Shown in pieces: positions 10,646-23,621 of a stretch of 64,000 nucleotides of DNA. The stretch covers positions 199,072 through 263,071 of the forward strand of contig SSNU01000033.1 in the NCBI GenBank assembly GCA_012064415.1, in the 5' to 3' direction. Each line of letters begins with the position of its first letter. Within the stretch, counting starts at the first letter, position 1. A program made the translations under genes and the position numbers. Under the pieces are notes generated by a model. It saw only the letters and a program-made list of their open reading frames with translations, had not been told where the DNA came from and made no database searches. This DNA is from Gyrodactylus bullatarudis (Eukaryota > Platyhelminthes > Monogenea > Gyrodactylidea > Gyrodactylidae).

Positions 10646-13600
10646 ATGATCAACTATTATGGACTTGCCTCAATTATTGTATTCTACATTTTTATATTGC
10701 TTGTTGGAATATGGGCTGCAAAACGATCGAAAAAAGCAGCCCCGGAGGGTCCAGAAACAACAGAGGAAGTTTTCCTTGCTGGCCGTAACATTAACTTGCT
10801 AGTTGGAGTTTTTACAATGACAGCCACATGGGTTGGTGGTGGTTATATCAATGGTACTGCAGAATTAATCTACTCACCTGATAAAGGCATTGCATGGTGT
10901 CAAGCTCCGCTTGGTTATACTCTTTCCTTAGTGGTCGGTAAGTTTTCTAAAAGTTTATATAATTCACTACTAATTCATACTAATAAATCTAAGCGGAATA
11001 TTTCAGGTTATATTTGAATAAGATCCACAATAAATGGTAAATTTATCATGACTGAATTCCAAAACTAGCGTATATTTATTTATTTATTCCAATCAAGATA
11101 ATTTCCACAATTTCCAGCGGATTTTAAAATGAATAATCTTCATTTTGCATTAGATAGTACCGATGATAAAATTTCTCTGAGTATAAATTCAGGATATTGA
11201 AAAAAATGAATAGTTTAGTTTTTGCGGCTCAAATGTATTCGTTTAATTTCATTGAATTGTAAATTTTCTCAACATTTGATTTGATTTGAATAGAGATTTT
11301 ACATTTGAGGGCTAATCCTAATTTACAAGTCCTAATTTTTATAAAAAAGAAAAATCTTTTGACTCCATTTGCGTTCCCTTTTGTTTACTAAAACAATGTT
11401 TAGTCAATATTATAAGCTTATAGCATAATAATGTTAGTTAATACGAAGATGAGAATTTATGATACAAAAAAGACTCCCATAAAATATGAATAAATATTTT
11501 ATAAGTGTCCACATATCCTGTTTTCGAGTACATTTTGTGGAAAGAATATTTGAAATTTGATTGTACCCCATATACTGTATGAAGTTGATTTTAATTTAGA
11601 AACATGTCATTTTTTAAAATCACTTTCAAACCAGACCAAAATAAATTTTAAGGAAAGTATAGACGTATCAAGAATTTTGAGTAACTTTTTTTTCGAATTG
11701 AAATTATATGATAAATTTTAAAACAGAATCATTTTTTTATTCCAAAGTTTATCTCCCCTCTAAAGAAATGTTATGGTCTATTCAAGGGAATGGAATTATT
11801 TTAAACCTTTGGTAAAAGAAATGGTAATGACTCATTACTAATGAGTGTTGACTTACACAAGATTTAAGATTTTTTAGTATCCGCTAATTATGTAATAAAT
11901 TTAAACAGTATCTGCTAACTTTGGATTACACTCATTTATTATATTTCAATGATACAGTCGGAACCGAAACTCAATGGCCACCCTCTTTTAAGAAACTCCG
12001 ATAAAGTTGTATATATATTTTTGATCTATTCTTGATCTATTCCTACTGAAATGTATATAATAACATGTAAAGGTAGGATTTCTATACGCTTCAACTTGAA
12101 ATATCTGATAAAAAAGGAACAATATAAAATCTTTTATTAATGAAAAACCTAAGCTGGAATTCGATAGTCATAATTTTCAAAATGGTTGACTTAATCTAAA
12201 TTTATGCTAAAAACCTTCAAAGCTCAGGTATAATCTCTAAAATTGTAAAAAAAGATTTTCCTCCTTTTTCCTCAAGTTTGATTTGAAAAATTAAACTTGA
12301 TTTGAAAAAACAATTTAAACATTTTTGTTTGAAAGATTTGTTTTAAAAATAAACAAGCCTTTTTCATTTCAAACTCTTTGTTTATCACTCATTAATCTAC
12401 CTACTATACAATCATAAACATGAATGATAGACCTCAACGAGAAAAAGAAATAATCGTCGTTTTGACGATTTTATTATGGGTAATGAAGCTGTTAGAGGTC
12501 AAAGAGCTAGTGAGTTTTCTTGATTAATCCCTTTAAAAGATCGACGAAGACGCACTGAACCCGTTCGTGATATTCGAAGAAACGCTCAGCCAAGAAGAAG
12601 AACAGGTCCTCCTATAGTGGAGCGAATAAGAGAAGAGGACAGAGAGGTTTTAGACCAATTGAGGCCAGAAAACCCTTGAAATACAGAAATGAAGAAATGC
12701 TCTCTCTTATCAGAATAGCAGCGCAAAATAATTCTTCAAGAAAAGTCGCTGCTATATTTGGTGTCAGTAAAACCCTACTGAATAACATAAGAAATAGTAA
12801 GTGATTATTATATTATAAATTCTTAGACACTACCCAGCCCAGAGAACCTCATATCGGAGGAAGAAAATGTTCTATTTCTGCTACTCAAGAAAGAAGAGCA
12901 CTCCCGCTCATGAGGAACAATTCGAACATGACATTCAAGGAAATTAATTCCCAGTATTTCCCTGATATTAGTTATTCAGCATTTTGTCGAATGGCTAAGA
13001 AAAATGAATATATGAGAAAGAAGGTTATCAAGAAACCTTACATCAACGTCATCAATAATGTGATAACAAGCATGCCCCGCAGATTACAGAAAGTCATCGA
13101 TAATAATGGTGGCTCTATAAATTATTAATTTTCATATTTTTTCAATAAAGATGATTTTATTTTTTTTAAAACTTGTTTCCATCGCTAAAATACTTTTCCT
13201 TGAAGATTTGTGATTGTATTTAATTTTTCATCAATTTAATTTTGAGTGACTCTAGATTCTAGACTTAGATATTGCTAAATTACAGTTGAGGACTATAGAT
13301 ATTTATTAAACTTGTTAATTAATACCATAATTAAACTACATAATAATGTTATTAACTATTAAATTTATAATTTTAATCAATTCAGTTCATTCGATAAGAT
13401 TATTCTTAGTTAAAAACTTATGAATATTATAATTTTATGAGTTAGATAGATTTTTGCCTTTTTTAATGATTCATATTGATACCATAAAATAACAAATTTT
13501 GTTGAGAAATCAATAAATTATTTAAATAAACCCATACTATCATTACAAATAATTTGCTATTCCAATTGATGAAAAATTATTCTGAGCTTCTACGAGCATG

Positions 13601-16600
13601 ATGGATAGATCTCATTATATTTTCCGAAAGACTGACCAAAAATCTATATGTATTAAACGTCTGTATTTTTTGGGTCCTTGCATAAGGCCATAATAAATTA
13701 TTTTAATCTGATAAATTTTGGGTTGCAAATTTTATTCATCAGTATCCCTACGGCTGGCTTAGGATCAGATAAAAGGTTCAAGAATATTCTTTTGATAAAA
13801 AAATGAATTTTTGGTATCATTTAATTGACATATATCACCCTTATAAGAAACCTAAAAATACAGATTTTCAATAAAAATATGATCTGGATTTCAAGATCCA
13901 ATCACTTGTGATCTTATGAACTGATTTTCATGCCCTGACTATCTATGAAATCAGCACTTTTTTACCTTTTAAACTAGCCCATTTGAAGCTCGAGTGAACG
14001 CATAATTGATTCACACCCCTTTAATTTGTGATCCAAAACCCTGATTTTGATCGGTCGCTTACAAGTAGAACTACACATAACAGGTTTTTTTAGAGTGCTT
14101 TTTAAGGGAAACTTTAATGTTCTTATAAAAAAGGACCTTCTCTTTTATATACTCAGATGCTTTTGAATTCTCTAAAACCTCTCTGAACCTCGCAATAAAC
14201 CTCCAAAAACTCAATTTTTCAAACTTGTAAATTTTACCCTTAAAAACGCGAGTTAAACGGAAATCTGAATGCACCAATGAATTCCTTGTAAAATTTTGGT
14301 ATATTTGTATATATTTCGCGATATATTACGCTCTAATTTCTTCGGACTGGGGTGGCCATCGAGTTTCGGTTCCGACTGTAAATTAAAAAGTTTATTTTGG
14401 ATAGTTTAAAAATGATCTAATAATTAAAATAAAGAATTTCTTCAATTTAGAAAATTCAAAAAACATTTGTTTTTTCCCTAAATTCTTGTTTTATTTTATA
14501 TTTCTTCGTTTTTATATAAACAATTTGTAAGTAAAAAAAATTTTATTCCTAATTAGGTGGTCTATTTTTCGCAACGAAGATGAGAAAAGAAGACTATGTT
14601 ACCATGCTAGATCCATTTCAACAGAAATTTGGCGAATGGATGACAGCCTTACTATTCATTCCTGCCCTAATGGGTGAGGTATTTTGGTCAGCAGCAATTT
14701 TATCGGCTTTAGGTAAGTTTTGTTATTTTTTTAATTTGCATTTCCTAGTTAAACCCATCTCCTCCCAGCTACTCGAAAAAATAAAGAGCTAGTCTCTTTA
14801 ATTTTGAGAATTTATGTTTCTTACAAAAATCTCATTTTCTCATCGAGAACGCATATTTTTTGATGTCATAGAAAACTCGTGTTCGAATCCAGCTTATGGA
14901 ATTGAAACTTGTTCTATTTTGGAGAAGACAATAGATATCATTAAATAACCTGTGACTACAACAAATGTTTCCAAATCTTTCCTAAAAATAAATTTTTTTT
15001 CTCAGTTTTTGGAGATTTTATGAGTTCTTGAGATTTTTGTTGAAATAAATCCTATAATTTTAAAATTAAATAGAACTAAACCTTCCGGAAGTACATGAAC
15101 TCGAAAACCGAGGCTTAAAAAATCTTTTGAGCCAAATTATGCCTGAATTTCATCATAAAAGTTTTGTTCTCGTTCTTTTTTTGAATTTCTCGCGTCTTCT
15201 TATCAGAAGTCTTGCTTGAGTCTTTGTTCAAGGTCTATAAAACTAACCAAATGCATAAGTTGTATGTATCAATATTGCCATGGATGAAAATTAAATTGAA
15301 ACTAAAGCTTAAATGATCTGGTTTAGATTACAAATGATGAGAAAAAAATTAATTTTTTTTCAATCTGACTCATTTGTTAGTAACTGTATTAGTTACAGAC
15401 CGATGAGATGATAAAAAAAATATGTAGCTTCAATGTAGGAGACCCCTTCATATCTCCCTTGGCCCTCCTCTTACAAAACTGCTTTTCTCTTAAGAGAACT
15501 GGCTAACTATACCTTTTTCAGGTCTAGTTCGTAGAATGAAGAAGTCAATTTTGTATTTTTTCATTTTGTATTTGTAAAACTCAATTGTCTATTTAGTATG
15601 TAATTAAGGCTGGAAAAAAAAACAAAATTGAATTAACATGAATACTTCACACTGTAGATTGATTGGGTTTTTTTTCAATTGTGCACTCGAAAGAGTAATT
15701 ATAATGACTGTGGAATTTTTTTTAGATCTTTACAATTTTCAATTTCGTATTTTTTCAATTCTCTTTCATAAATATGAATAGTCAATTTCGTTCAGTTTAC
15801 GTGCAAAGTTAAATAGAAATAATAATTACAGAAAATATTTATTTTATCAAAAATTATTATCATTAATTAATTATAACTATTCAGTTAAATCTTCCAAATT
15901 CATAGCAGGAATATAAATTTTTCGATATAAAAAGTTGCCGAAAAAATTTTATCTGTTGTTATTGATGCTTTTGCATTCTCAGCAATAAGTTCTAACCTTC
16001 TTAGCCTAACTTCTTGAATGGTAGGATTGCCGTTATCGCGTTGGTAAGCCAATATTTCCGATCTCTGAGCTGCTAGCAATCTTTTGACTTCAGAATTATT
16101 TCAATAAAAAAGAATATGGAACTAAACGCTGAATTCTCACATCTTCAAAATTTATTTCATTTTCAATTGCACTGTGGGCTGGTGCATTATATTATATTGC
16201 GAAATTCTGAAAGCAGATCTGAAATCAGCACAAAATTTTTTTCCAGAAAAGTTCAACCTGATCAAGATTTATTTTTCCAAATCACTACCCGTGTTATCAA
16301 TGATAATTGTCATAGGTGATTTTATATTCCTGCTATGAATTTGGAAGATTTAACTGAATAGTTATAATTAATTAATGATAATAATTTTTGATAAAATAAA
16401 TATTTTCTGTAATTATTATTTCTATTTAACTTTGCACGTAAACTGAACGAAATTGACTATTCATATTTATGAAAGAGAATTGAAAAAATACGAAATTGAA
16501 AATTGTAAAGATCTAAAAAAAATTCCACAGTCATTATAATTACTCTTTCGAGTGCACAATTGAAAAAAAAACCCAATCAATCTACAGTGTGAAGTATTCA

Positions 16601-19600
16601 TGTTAATTCAATTTTGTTTTTTTTTCCAGCCTTAATTACATACTAAATAGACAATTGAGTTTTACAAATACAAAATGAAAAAATACAAAATTGACTTCTT
16701 CATTCTACGAACTAGACCTGAAAAAGGTATAGTTGTATTGCTATTTACCCTTCATGTCCCATTGTTCCACCAGTGGAACACAACTCTTTCTTGATCAAAA
16801 ATTTTAACTAAAAGATACCTAAAACACTTTGTTTACCCCTCATTAGAAAGGAAATTTATCAAGCTACAAAATTATGTATAATTCATAAAGAAAGCTTTTC
16901 ACTGATGCACACCATAGTTATTTGAAGAAGGGTAATTTTTTAAAAATTTTGTCAAATATTCAAAAAAATTTAACCTCTATTACAGAAGAATTTTTTTTAT
17001 TGGAACATATTATTTTTATTGGAACGCGAGTAATTACTAATACTCCCCCCCTAATTAAGTATTATTTATCTCGACCAATCAAAATGCAGCAAGTGATTTC
17101 TATACATTTAGATAGGAAAATAAGTTAGTTTTTGTGAAAATGGGAAAATTCACTGTTTCAGGGGAAAATGAGTGCCAAATCCATCTTCAGCACATTTTAA
17201 AACCCCCTGATCTTCATTAGAGAGGAAAAGACAACAAATTGGTGAGTATATACGAGAAAATGTATTTGGTGAAATTATGTCAATTACAAAAAGTGAGATA
17301 GTTTTTGAAGGAAGAAAGGACAGGATAAACTCTTTGAAACTTAGATTGGACACATACAGATATACGATTTGAGCATAAAACTAAAAGCGAATCCCATAAG
17401 AATCAACAGAAATACTCACTGAAACTCATTGAAACTTGATCAACCATTGAGCTGCATAGTTATAAAGTCGACAATCAAAGACATGGGTACTCATTCCTGA
17501 AAATCTTCCTTCTTTTGAGACTAAATTAATCCTCATTTGTTGGCTCAAATGGTGGTAATTGATAAATTGGTTGGACTTATTTTTTTTCATAATATCGACA
17601 AATAATATATATTCAAACAAAAAGGAAAGATTCTTTGAGCTTTGTTTTAAATTGCATTTTCTTAGTAAAGTTATTTTTCAAAAGTAGGAAATTTTTGGAT
17701 TCAACCTTTTTATCAAATTGTCAGCATATATGTATCTAGTTCAATACAACTTTTCACAAAACAGTACTTAACTAAGTCATTTGACTTAAATCTTATGTTC
17801 ATTACATCTAATTGAGGTAGCAAATTTTTTCATATGTGTGATGAAAAAAAATAATTTGGGACACGAAGGGTTAAAATAGTAGTTAAAGAAGGCTGAAGAT
17901 GTACTCAGAAATGTCAGAAAGTTTATACTTTATGATTCTGATAACACAGATAAAATTTAATACAAGTTAGTACAAAATTTAGGGTTATAAAATGAACTTT
18001 AATGAAACAAAAAAATCGGAGTACCAAACTACTCTCTTCGTTTTTATGAGCCGAATTTTTAGAATTTTACTTGATATAATATGGATTTCGCATCATCAGC
18101 TGTTGAAACACTTAAGGATCGTGTCGGGGAAATAGAAAAATCACCCAAGATGCTTTGTCTTAATCACCTTCCATCGGTGATAGACCTCATTCGTGCTATT
18201 AAGTTTCACAAAGAGCAATCAAGATAGAAACACGATTTTTGTAAAAAACTCGTTCTTGACCAGGCCATGGATTTATACATAAAATGCAAGATAAGGGGAG
18301 GGCCTTGGGTCTGCTGGTGTAAGAGAGTGCAAAGCAATGACTCTGTGATACCAATCTGATTTGCTACAAAGTCTGTATTATTGCTTCTAATACACCACTG
18401 TGAATTAGTTTCAAGTTTAAAAATTTCAAAATGTGCTGTTGAATTCTTTCACACTGATAAAGTTAAAGGCAAAAATGAAAGATGAGAACAAGATACATAA
18501 AAGAAAGAAAAAGTTATGCTTTTTATTTTAAAAGTTTCAGATGATTAAATGAGAGAGATGAACGAAGAGAGATAGTAGCTTAGATAAATTGCTTCAAATA
18601 TCATGGGATATCCACTCAACTATCTTTCAGATGCATTATATAATATATATATATCTCGGAGGAAAAGACATTACAGCAGCAGTTACTTTGTCTCCTTGTT
18701 CGCTATCATTTTCTTTGAGCAGAATTATAGTCCCCCTCCTAAATCTTGATCAGTTTTTTCCTCAATTTCAAGATATAAAATATATAGGATCAATAACACA
18801 TTTATATTTGCATATGATTTATTCTTTCTGATCAAAATCAAAAATTTTATTGAAATTTTTTCCCTGAACAACTTGCGGTATACGAACAGTATACAGTCAA
18901 ACCACTTCTTTTCTTATTGGGGAATTTACACTTACAGTATCAATGATCATTAGACGTTATTTTTCCAAAAAAAATCAGCAAAAAATAAACTCAATGATAC
19001 TCAGGGGAACTATTTTTACCATAACGTTCGCTTGTGAAAATTAAGACCTTACTTAAGGGGGGGGTTCTATACGATGAGACAGGGAGAAAGAGTATGACTT
19101 CCGAATAAAATCACTTCCGAATAAAAATATATGAGTTTGCAAATCAATCTGGTAATAAAGAGCCCGAAGTTGATAACAAAAAATTTTCAAAACAATCTTT
19201 CCTAAGATAAGGAAGCCCCAAAAGTTTTGGGCCAGAACTAGATCAGCATGGGGGAAAATAATCTTAAATTCCTCTCATTACTCAATGAGAGGCTGAAATA
19301 TTTAATCTCCCCTAGGTATCGTGGAGTAAAAAGTTAGCGCTCCTCCTCCTAATAAAAGTAATGCAGTTTCTGTTGAAAATCTCAATAAATTTATTAATAA
19401 ATTCTATTGAAGTTCTATCGGAAAAGTTGGTACGCATTTGAGGTTAATAATTTCCCGCTATTCAGAATTGTATTTATGAATTGTAAATTATGATTATCAT
19501 TATTTTAATTGTATTTATTTAGGATCTTCTTTATCGGTTGTGACAGATATCCGTTTGGAGTATACAATCATTCTGAGCACCTGTATTGCTCTGTTCTATA

Positions 19601-22031
19601 CTCTGATTGGGGGATTGTATTCTGTTGCCTACACAGACGTCGTTCAACTGTTTTGTATTTTTATAGGACTTGTAAGTATATTTATCAAGTTATTAATTCA
19701 ATTCAAATTTTATCTCCGAATTATTCTACGATCCTGTATAGAAAAAAATGAAACAAACATCGGTATTTACCAAAGTCAAACAATAGCTAGCTGATATGAA
19801 GTTGGGAATCTATAATCATATTTTTATGAAAATCTTTTTTTTCACCAAGAGCTTAAATATGTTCATAATCTTTTGGAACATAATTAAACAAGAAAATCAC
19901 TTATACTGAATATAATCCAATTATTTATCTCACTATCGTTTCTTGATTATTTTCACTGTTTGAAAATCAATGAAATTTCGAAATCTCTCGAATAATCAGA
20001 TATTCCCAACTTGATTTCAACAACTTTATTTAAACAAGCAAGCAAAAACTCTATCAGTATGAGAACTTACACATAAAATACGGTATGGAATAGTTTGACT
20101 AGCTTAAACCCAATAATTAAACCATTTTTTGAATTTCGAAATTGCATCAAATTTCAATGTTAATTACATGGATATTTCTTACGAATAAATAATTCACGTA
20201 GTTTTTTAAACACGTCCGAAAATCCACTCAAATTCATAATTTAGAAAATTGGAAGAAGATATATTAAAATGTACATTTCTTGAATGAACTATTAACTTAT
20301 ATCATTTTTGAAGAATTACTACTGATGATGCTTCAAGAAATGTACATTTGGTTTTAATATATCTTCTTCCAATTTTCTAAATTATGGATATTTCGTATCA
20401 AAATAAAACGATAATTTTGAATTTGGCTGCAGAAATTCCGTTTCATTCTATTTTTATTTTAAAATACACTTAACTTTAGATATATTTTCCTGATACTCGG
20501 AATCTTTAGCTGATTAGAAAAAGAGATTCCGTAGCTCTAAATTGTCTACATACTTTTTCCACTACGAGTAAGATTTAAGTGAATTTATGATCTTTTAAAA
20601 ATATTCCAGTGGCTTTGTGTTCCTTTTGCGTTTGCCAATGAGCATGTCAAAAGCATCTCTACCGATTCATCAGGATATCTTGGAAAGATTGAGAACCTTG
20701 ACATTGGAACGTACATTGATGGGTTGTTAATGTTGACCCTTGGGGGAATACCTTGGCAAGTTTACTTCCAGCGTGTTCTCTCTTCTAAAACAGCTGCAAG
20801 AGCTCAGCTTTTAAGCTACATTGCTGCATTTGGATGTTTCATCATGGGAATTCCAGCTGGCCTTATTGGCGTTGCTGCTAGACAAGCAGGTATGCTTATT
20901 CAATTTTCTTTCTAATCTGATTTAAGAATATTTTTGAAATTAAAATAAAATTTAAACTCTTCATATATTTGTTATATTATTATGTAATTAGGAGTTTTAT
21001 GTAAGGCTATTTCAGAATTCTATACTCTCTCTTTATATATCCTTCTTTTGTTAGAATTTATTATTCCTAATGATGTGAATTCAAGTATTAAATTAAACTA
21101 AATCATCATTTTATAAAATAATTATTTTGATATAAATAATATAATTATAAAGAATTATTTTGATAATAAATAATTGATTATAATCAAAATTTTACTTGAT
21201 TATTTCTTTCAAGATTGGGCAGCATTCAACTACACTGGTTTCAACAGTACAGACGGATTAATCGATGAGAAAAATCGAAGGCTTGTCTTACCATTAGTTT
21301 TGCAGTATCTATGTCCTCAATGGGTTTCAGTTCTAGGTCTTGGAGCTGTATCAGCTGCTGTTATGAGTTCAGCTGACTCATCAGTTTTCTCAGCCGCTTC
21401 AATGTTTGCCCATAACGTTATAAAACCGTTATTCTGGCGAAAAGCAACAGATGTTCAAGTTATATGGACAATGAGATTTCTCATCTTTGTTGTGGGAGGC
21501 CTTGCGTGTATTCTTGGCATTTACATTGAATCGATTTATGATCTTTGGGTATTAAGCTCAGATCTTGTCTATGTTATACTATTTCCACAACTTGTATCTG
21601 TCTTGTATATTGACTTTTCCAATACCTATGGATCATTAGCTGGTTATATAATTGGCTTATCGATAAGAATACTTACTGGCGAGGCAGCCCTAGGATTACC
21701 AGCTATCATCAAGTTTCCATATTTTTATCAAGACTCAAAAACATTTTACCAACGCTATCCTACAAAAACCATTTCAATGTTGGCCTCATTTCTCGTGATC
21801 ATTATTGTATCCTATATTTTCCACTACTTATTCACAAGGGAAATTTTAGATCTAGAATATGATGTATTCAATTCATATAGAATGCCCGCCGATGAAGAGG
21901 TGAATGATGGGAAGGATAAACTCCCCGATGATGAGAACATTCCCCTGAAGCACTTTGTCAATGCTGAAAATGTTGATGAAGATAACGAAAAGTTGAAGCA
22001 AGAAATTTCTATAGACTCCAAAGACAAATAA
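10646..22031 (+). CDS. SLC5A7: High-affinity choline transporter, SLC5A7/ChT family (5 exons)
   Basis: Coding exons are 10646-10937, 14557-14712, 19523-19671, 20610-20889 and 21214-22031. All junctions have GT..AG and keep frame, giving 564 aa, close to the roughly 580 aa usual for the family. It is a Na+-coupled plasma-membrane symporter that takes choline back into cholinergic terminals for acetylcholine synthesis. Family signatures include [13 protein letters not shown] and a [11 protein letters not shown] loop (exon 1), the [16 protein letters not shown] helix (exon 3), [13 protein letters not shown] (exon 4) and [17 protein letters not shown] (exon 5). The cytosolic tail is acidic (about residues 515-564) with a [11 protein letters not shown] stretch resembling an endocytic dileucine signal. 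The start is the ATG at 10646; a TTTAG acceptor at 10630 suggests an upstream 5' UTR exon. An AATAAA overlaps the stop. Introns 1-3 are swollen by transposons. Confidence 0.96.
11955..14378 (+). mobile_element. Tc1/mariner-type transposon in choline transporter intron 1
   Basis: The inverted termini start CAGTCGGAACCGAAACTC and continue RATGGCCACC on both sides. They are flanked by TA at 11953-11954 and 14379-14380, the Tc1/mariner target duplication. At 2424 bp it is longer than a typical Tc1. It holds a broken transposase frame at about 12430-13128. Nothing recognisable was seen in 13129-14340, so extra DNA may have been inserted there. It lies in the same orientation as the host gene. Confidence 0.9.
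12430..13128 (+). pseudogene. Tc1-type transposase with two HTH domains but no DDE core
   Basis: The frames carry an Arg-rich segment, then a helix-turn-helix ([20 protein letters not shown]), then a second Tc3-like HTH region ([20 protein letters not shown]). They jump directly to the C-terminal tail [19 protein letters not shown] typical of Tc1 transposases. The catalytic DDE region (about 200 residues) is absent. Two 30-nt GT..AG segments (12510-12539 and 12797-12826) contain in-frame stops. Removing the second joins the HTH parts in frame, so it may be a genuine tiny intron. One further frame change near 12620-12680 remains. This is a non-autonomous, probably dead copy. Confidence 0.7.
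14713..15504. other. Choline transporter intron 2, unremarkable part
   Basis: AT-rich intron sequence with no recognisable gene, RNA or terminal repeat. Confidence 0.5.
15505..16734. mobile_element. Foldback-type element with ~413-bp inverted arms
   Basis: The arms 15505-15917 and 16321-16734 are reverse complements with very few differences over more than 400 bp, beginning AACTATACCTTTTTCAGG. They enclose a 403-bp loop. On the minus strand the loop carries a plausible coding scrap (about 16080-15919) reading [16 protein letters not shown] and similar charged helix-like sequence. On the plus strand the loop has another frame ending near 16319. I see no clear target duplication. The near-identity of the arms implies recent insertion or arm homogenisation. 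It lies within choline transporter intron 2. Confidence 0.88.
16748..17870. mobile_element. Candidate piggyBac-like element (non-autonomous)
   Basis: The left end reads CCCTTCATGTCCCA, preceded by TTTA (16744-16747). The right end is the inverse, TGGGACACGAAGGG, followed by TTAA (17871-17874). Thirteen of the fourteen terminal bases match in inverted orientation. TTAA targets and CCC-starting ends are typical of piggyBac; the left TTTA would be a mutated TTAA. The minus frames inside (17150-17353 and 17426-17620) show no motif I can place, so the transposase identity is not confirmed. Confidence 0.5.
18081..18490 (+). pseudogene. Unidentified broken ORF in choline transporter intron 2
   Basis: A plus frame starts ATG at 18081 ([20 protein letters not shown]...), with codon-like composition and Leu/Glu-rich helical sequence ([17 protein letters not shown]). 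It runs into TAG near 18224 and then stays readable after the stop ([20 protein letters not shown]). It looks like a degraded transposon-encoded protein, but I do not recognise the family. Confidence 0.3.
18500..19522. other. Choline transporter intron 2, 3' part; nothing recognised
   Basis: AT-rich intron DNA without conserved frames; it ends in a TTTATTTAG acceptor at 19522. Confidence 0.5.
19793..20010. repeat. Degenerate 'GATATGAAGTTGGGAATCTAT' MITE-family copy
   Basis: The left block GATATGAAGTTGGGAATC and a right block resembling its complement (ATTCCCAACTTGATTTC, about 19999-20015) match the ends of the family at 49106-49648 and 55345-56918. The interior is diverged. It sits in choline transporter intron 3. 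Confidence 0.5.
20235..20386. repeat. 152-bp MITE with ~50-bp inverted arms
   Basis: It begins CATAATTTAGAAAATTGG and ends with the exact complement. The arms continue through AAGAAGATATATTAAAA and a TGTACATTTCTTGAA block. A related fragment is at 22478-22580. It lies in choline transporter intron 3. Its small size and lack of coding capacity fit a MITE. Confidence 0.8.
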
Positions 22032-23621
22032 AAAAGAGGATGGTTGGGAATTTATTCTGAATAATAATCTGGTTTTAATAATAATAATAGTCAAAGTATT
22101 ATTTATTATTAACAGATATTATAAATTTTAAATGAAAGAAAAATCATTGGTTGTTATGAACAAGAAAAAAGTAAATTGCAGGTTGTGAATTTATTAGAAT
22201 TATCAGCATTTTATTGTTATAATTACCATCATTAAATGAAAATTATGACACTAAGATTCAATTTATATATTATGTATTATTATATTTATTTATCAGAATT
22301 ATTTAAGAAAAATAAATTGTTTCATGAAATTTATAAAAGTGTCTTAAACCTTTTGATGCAAAGATGAGAGTTTATGATTTTTACAAAAAATCAAATTTTT
22401 TTCCGAAATTCCTGTGTTGAATTAGGAAAATATATTGAATCACTAAATTTAAATTTTTTAAAGGATCATCAGTAGTGTCAAAATTTAGAAAATTGGAAGA
22501 AGATATATTAAAACTAATATACATTTCTTGAAGCATCATCCGTGGTAATTCTTCAAAATGATTTAAGTTAAAAGTTCATTCAAGATAATAATTTACAAAT
22601 CATGAAATAAATAGTAAAATTCAAAGAAAATAAGAATAAAATGCAAGCTGAAAAAACACTCTCCAATAAGTAGCAGAGATGGAGAGAAAAGTGAAAATTA
22701 AACAAAAGTTGATGGCAAGATCTCACTTTTTTGAAAATTCTTAAAATTAGTTAATTAGGTTCAGATTCTGTTAATAAATGCAAAAATAGTCTATTCTGAT
22801 CGGTTTTTGTGATGAAGACATACTTACAAATTTAGAATGATTTTGACATGATGGTTGTATTCTTATTTAGCCTAAAAGATTTATGAGACGGAGAAAAATT
22901 TTTTTCAAAAATTTGGTCAAAATTGTAAAACAGAAATTCGGCTTCTTCTAAAGCTTAAAAAAATATTCCAAATTTTATTCAAGTTTATCATACAGTTGTA
23001 CCTTTGTAAAAAATTTAACAAAAAAAGAGAAAAATCACCTTTTTAAATCCAAAATCAAAACTACTCCAATGTTCGCTAGTGCTTTATGAGACAAGAAATG
23101 AACGAATCTGGTCTTTGTACAAGATAGAAAGAATCAGCAGAAAATTCTTTATTCAATTGGAGTAAACTTGAGTGAATTTTAATTTTTTGGAAAGTTGGAC
23201 ACTTGTGAACCTACTTTATAGGAGCTATACATTATTTGTCTCAACTTAAAAGGGGCAGAGAGGAGAGGGATAGGTTTGTTAAATTTTTTATAGAGGTACA
23301 ACTGCATCAGGTTTGCACAAATTTTAGAAATTCTCTCACCTGATTGGTTTATTGAGTGAATCTTGTTTTTCTTCATCATCATCATCTGAATTTGAGTTTA
23401 TTAACCTTAACTGGCTTAATTAATAAATGAGATAAAGGCTTTAACTTGTTAAGACGATGATTTCAAGATTTGTCATCTTTCAGAAACACATTTTTTCACC
23501 TTTTCTATAATTTATAAAATGGATAAATTTATTATCTACGGCGTAGATTCTATATTATTATATCTAATATAATAGATAAATAAAAAATCTGATTTTCTGA
23601 TTAAAAGTTATATTTACCCGA
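22032..23621. other. Spacer between choline transporter and the intronless gene cluster
   Basis: Contains the transporter 3' region, a fragment of the 20235-20386 MITE family at about 22478-22580, and AT-rich DNA. No recognisable gene is visible. Confidence 0.5.

Noticed and set aside
13129..14340. Possible second gene inside the Tc1-type element (minus frame 14071-14277)
   Set aside because: Short, Lys/Phe-rich, no motif; the stretch remains unexplained rather than annotated.
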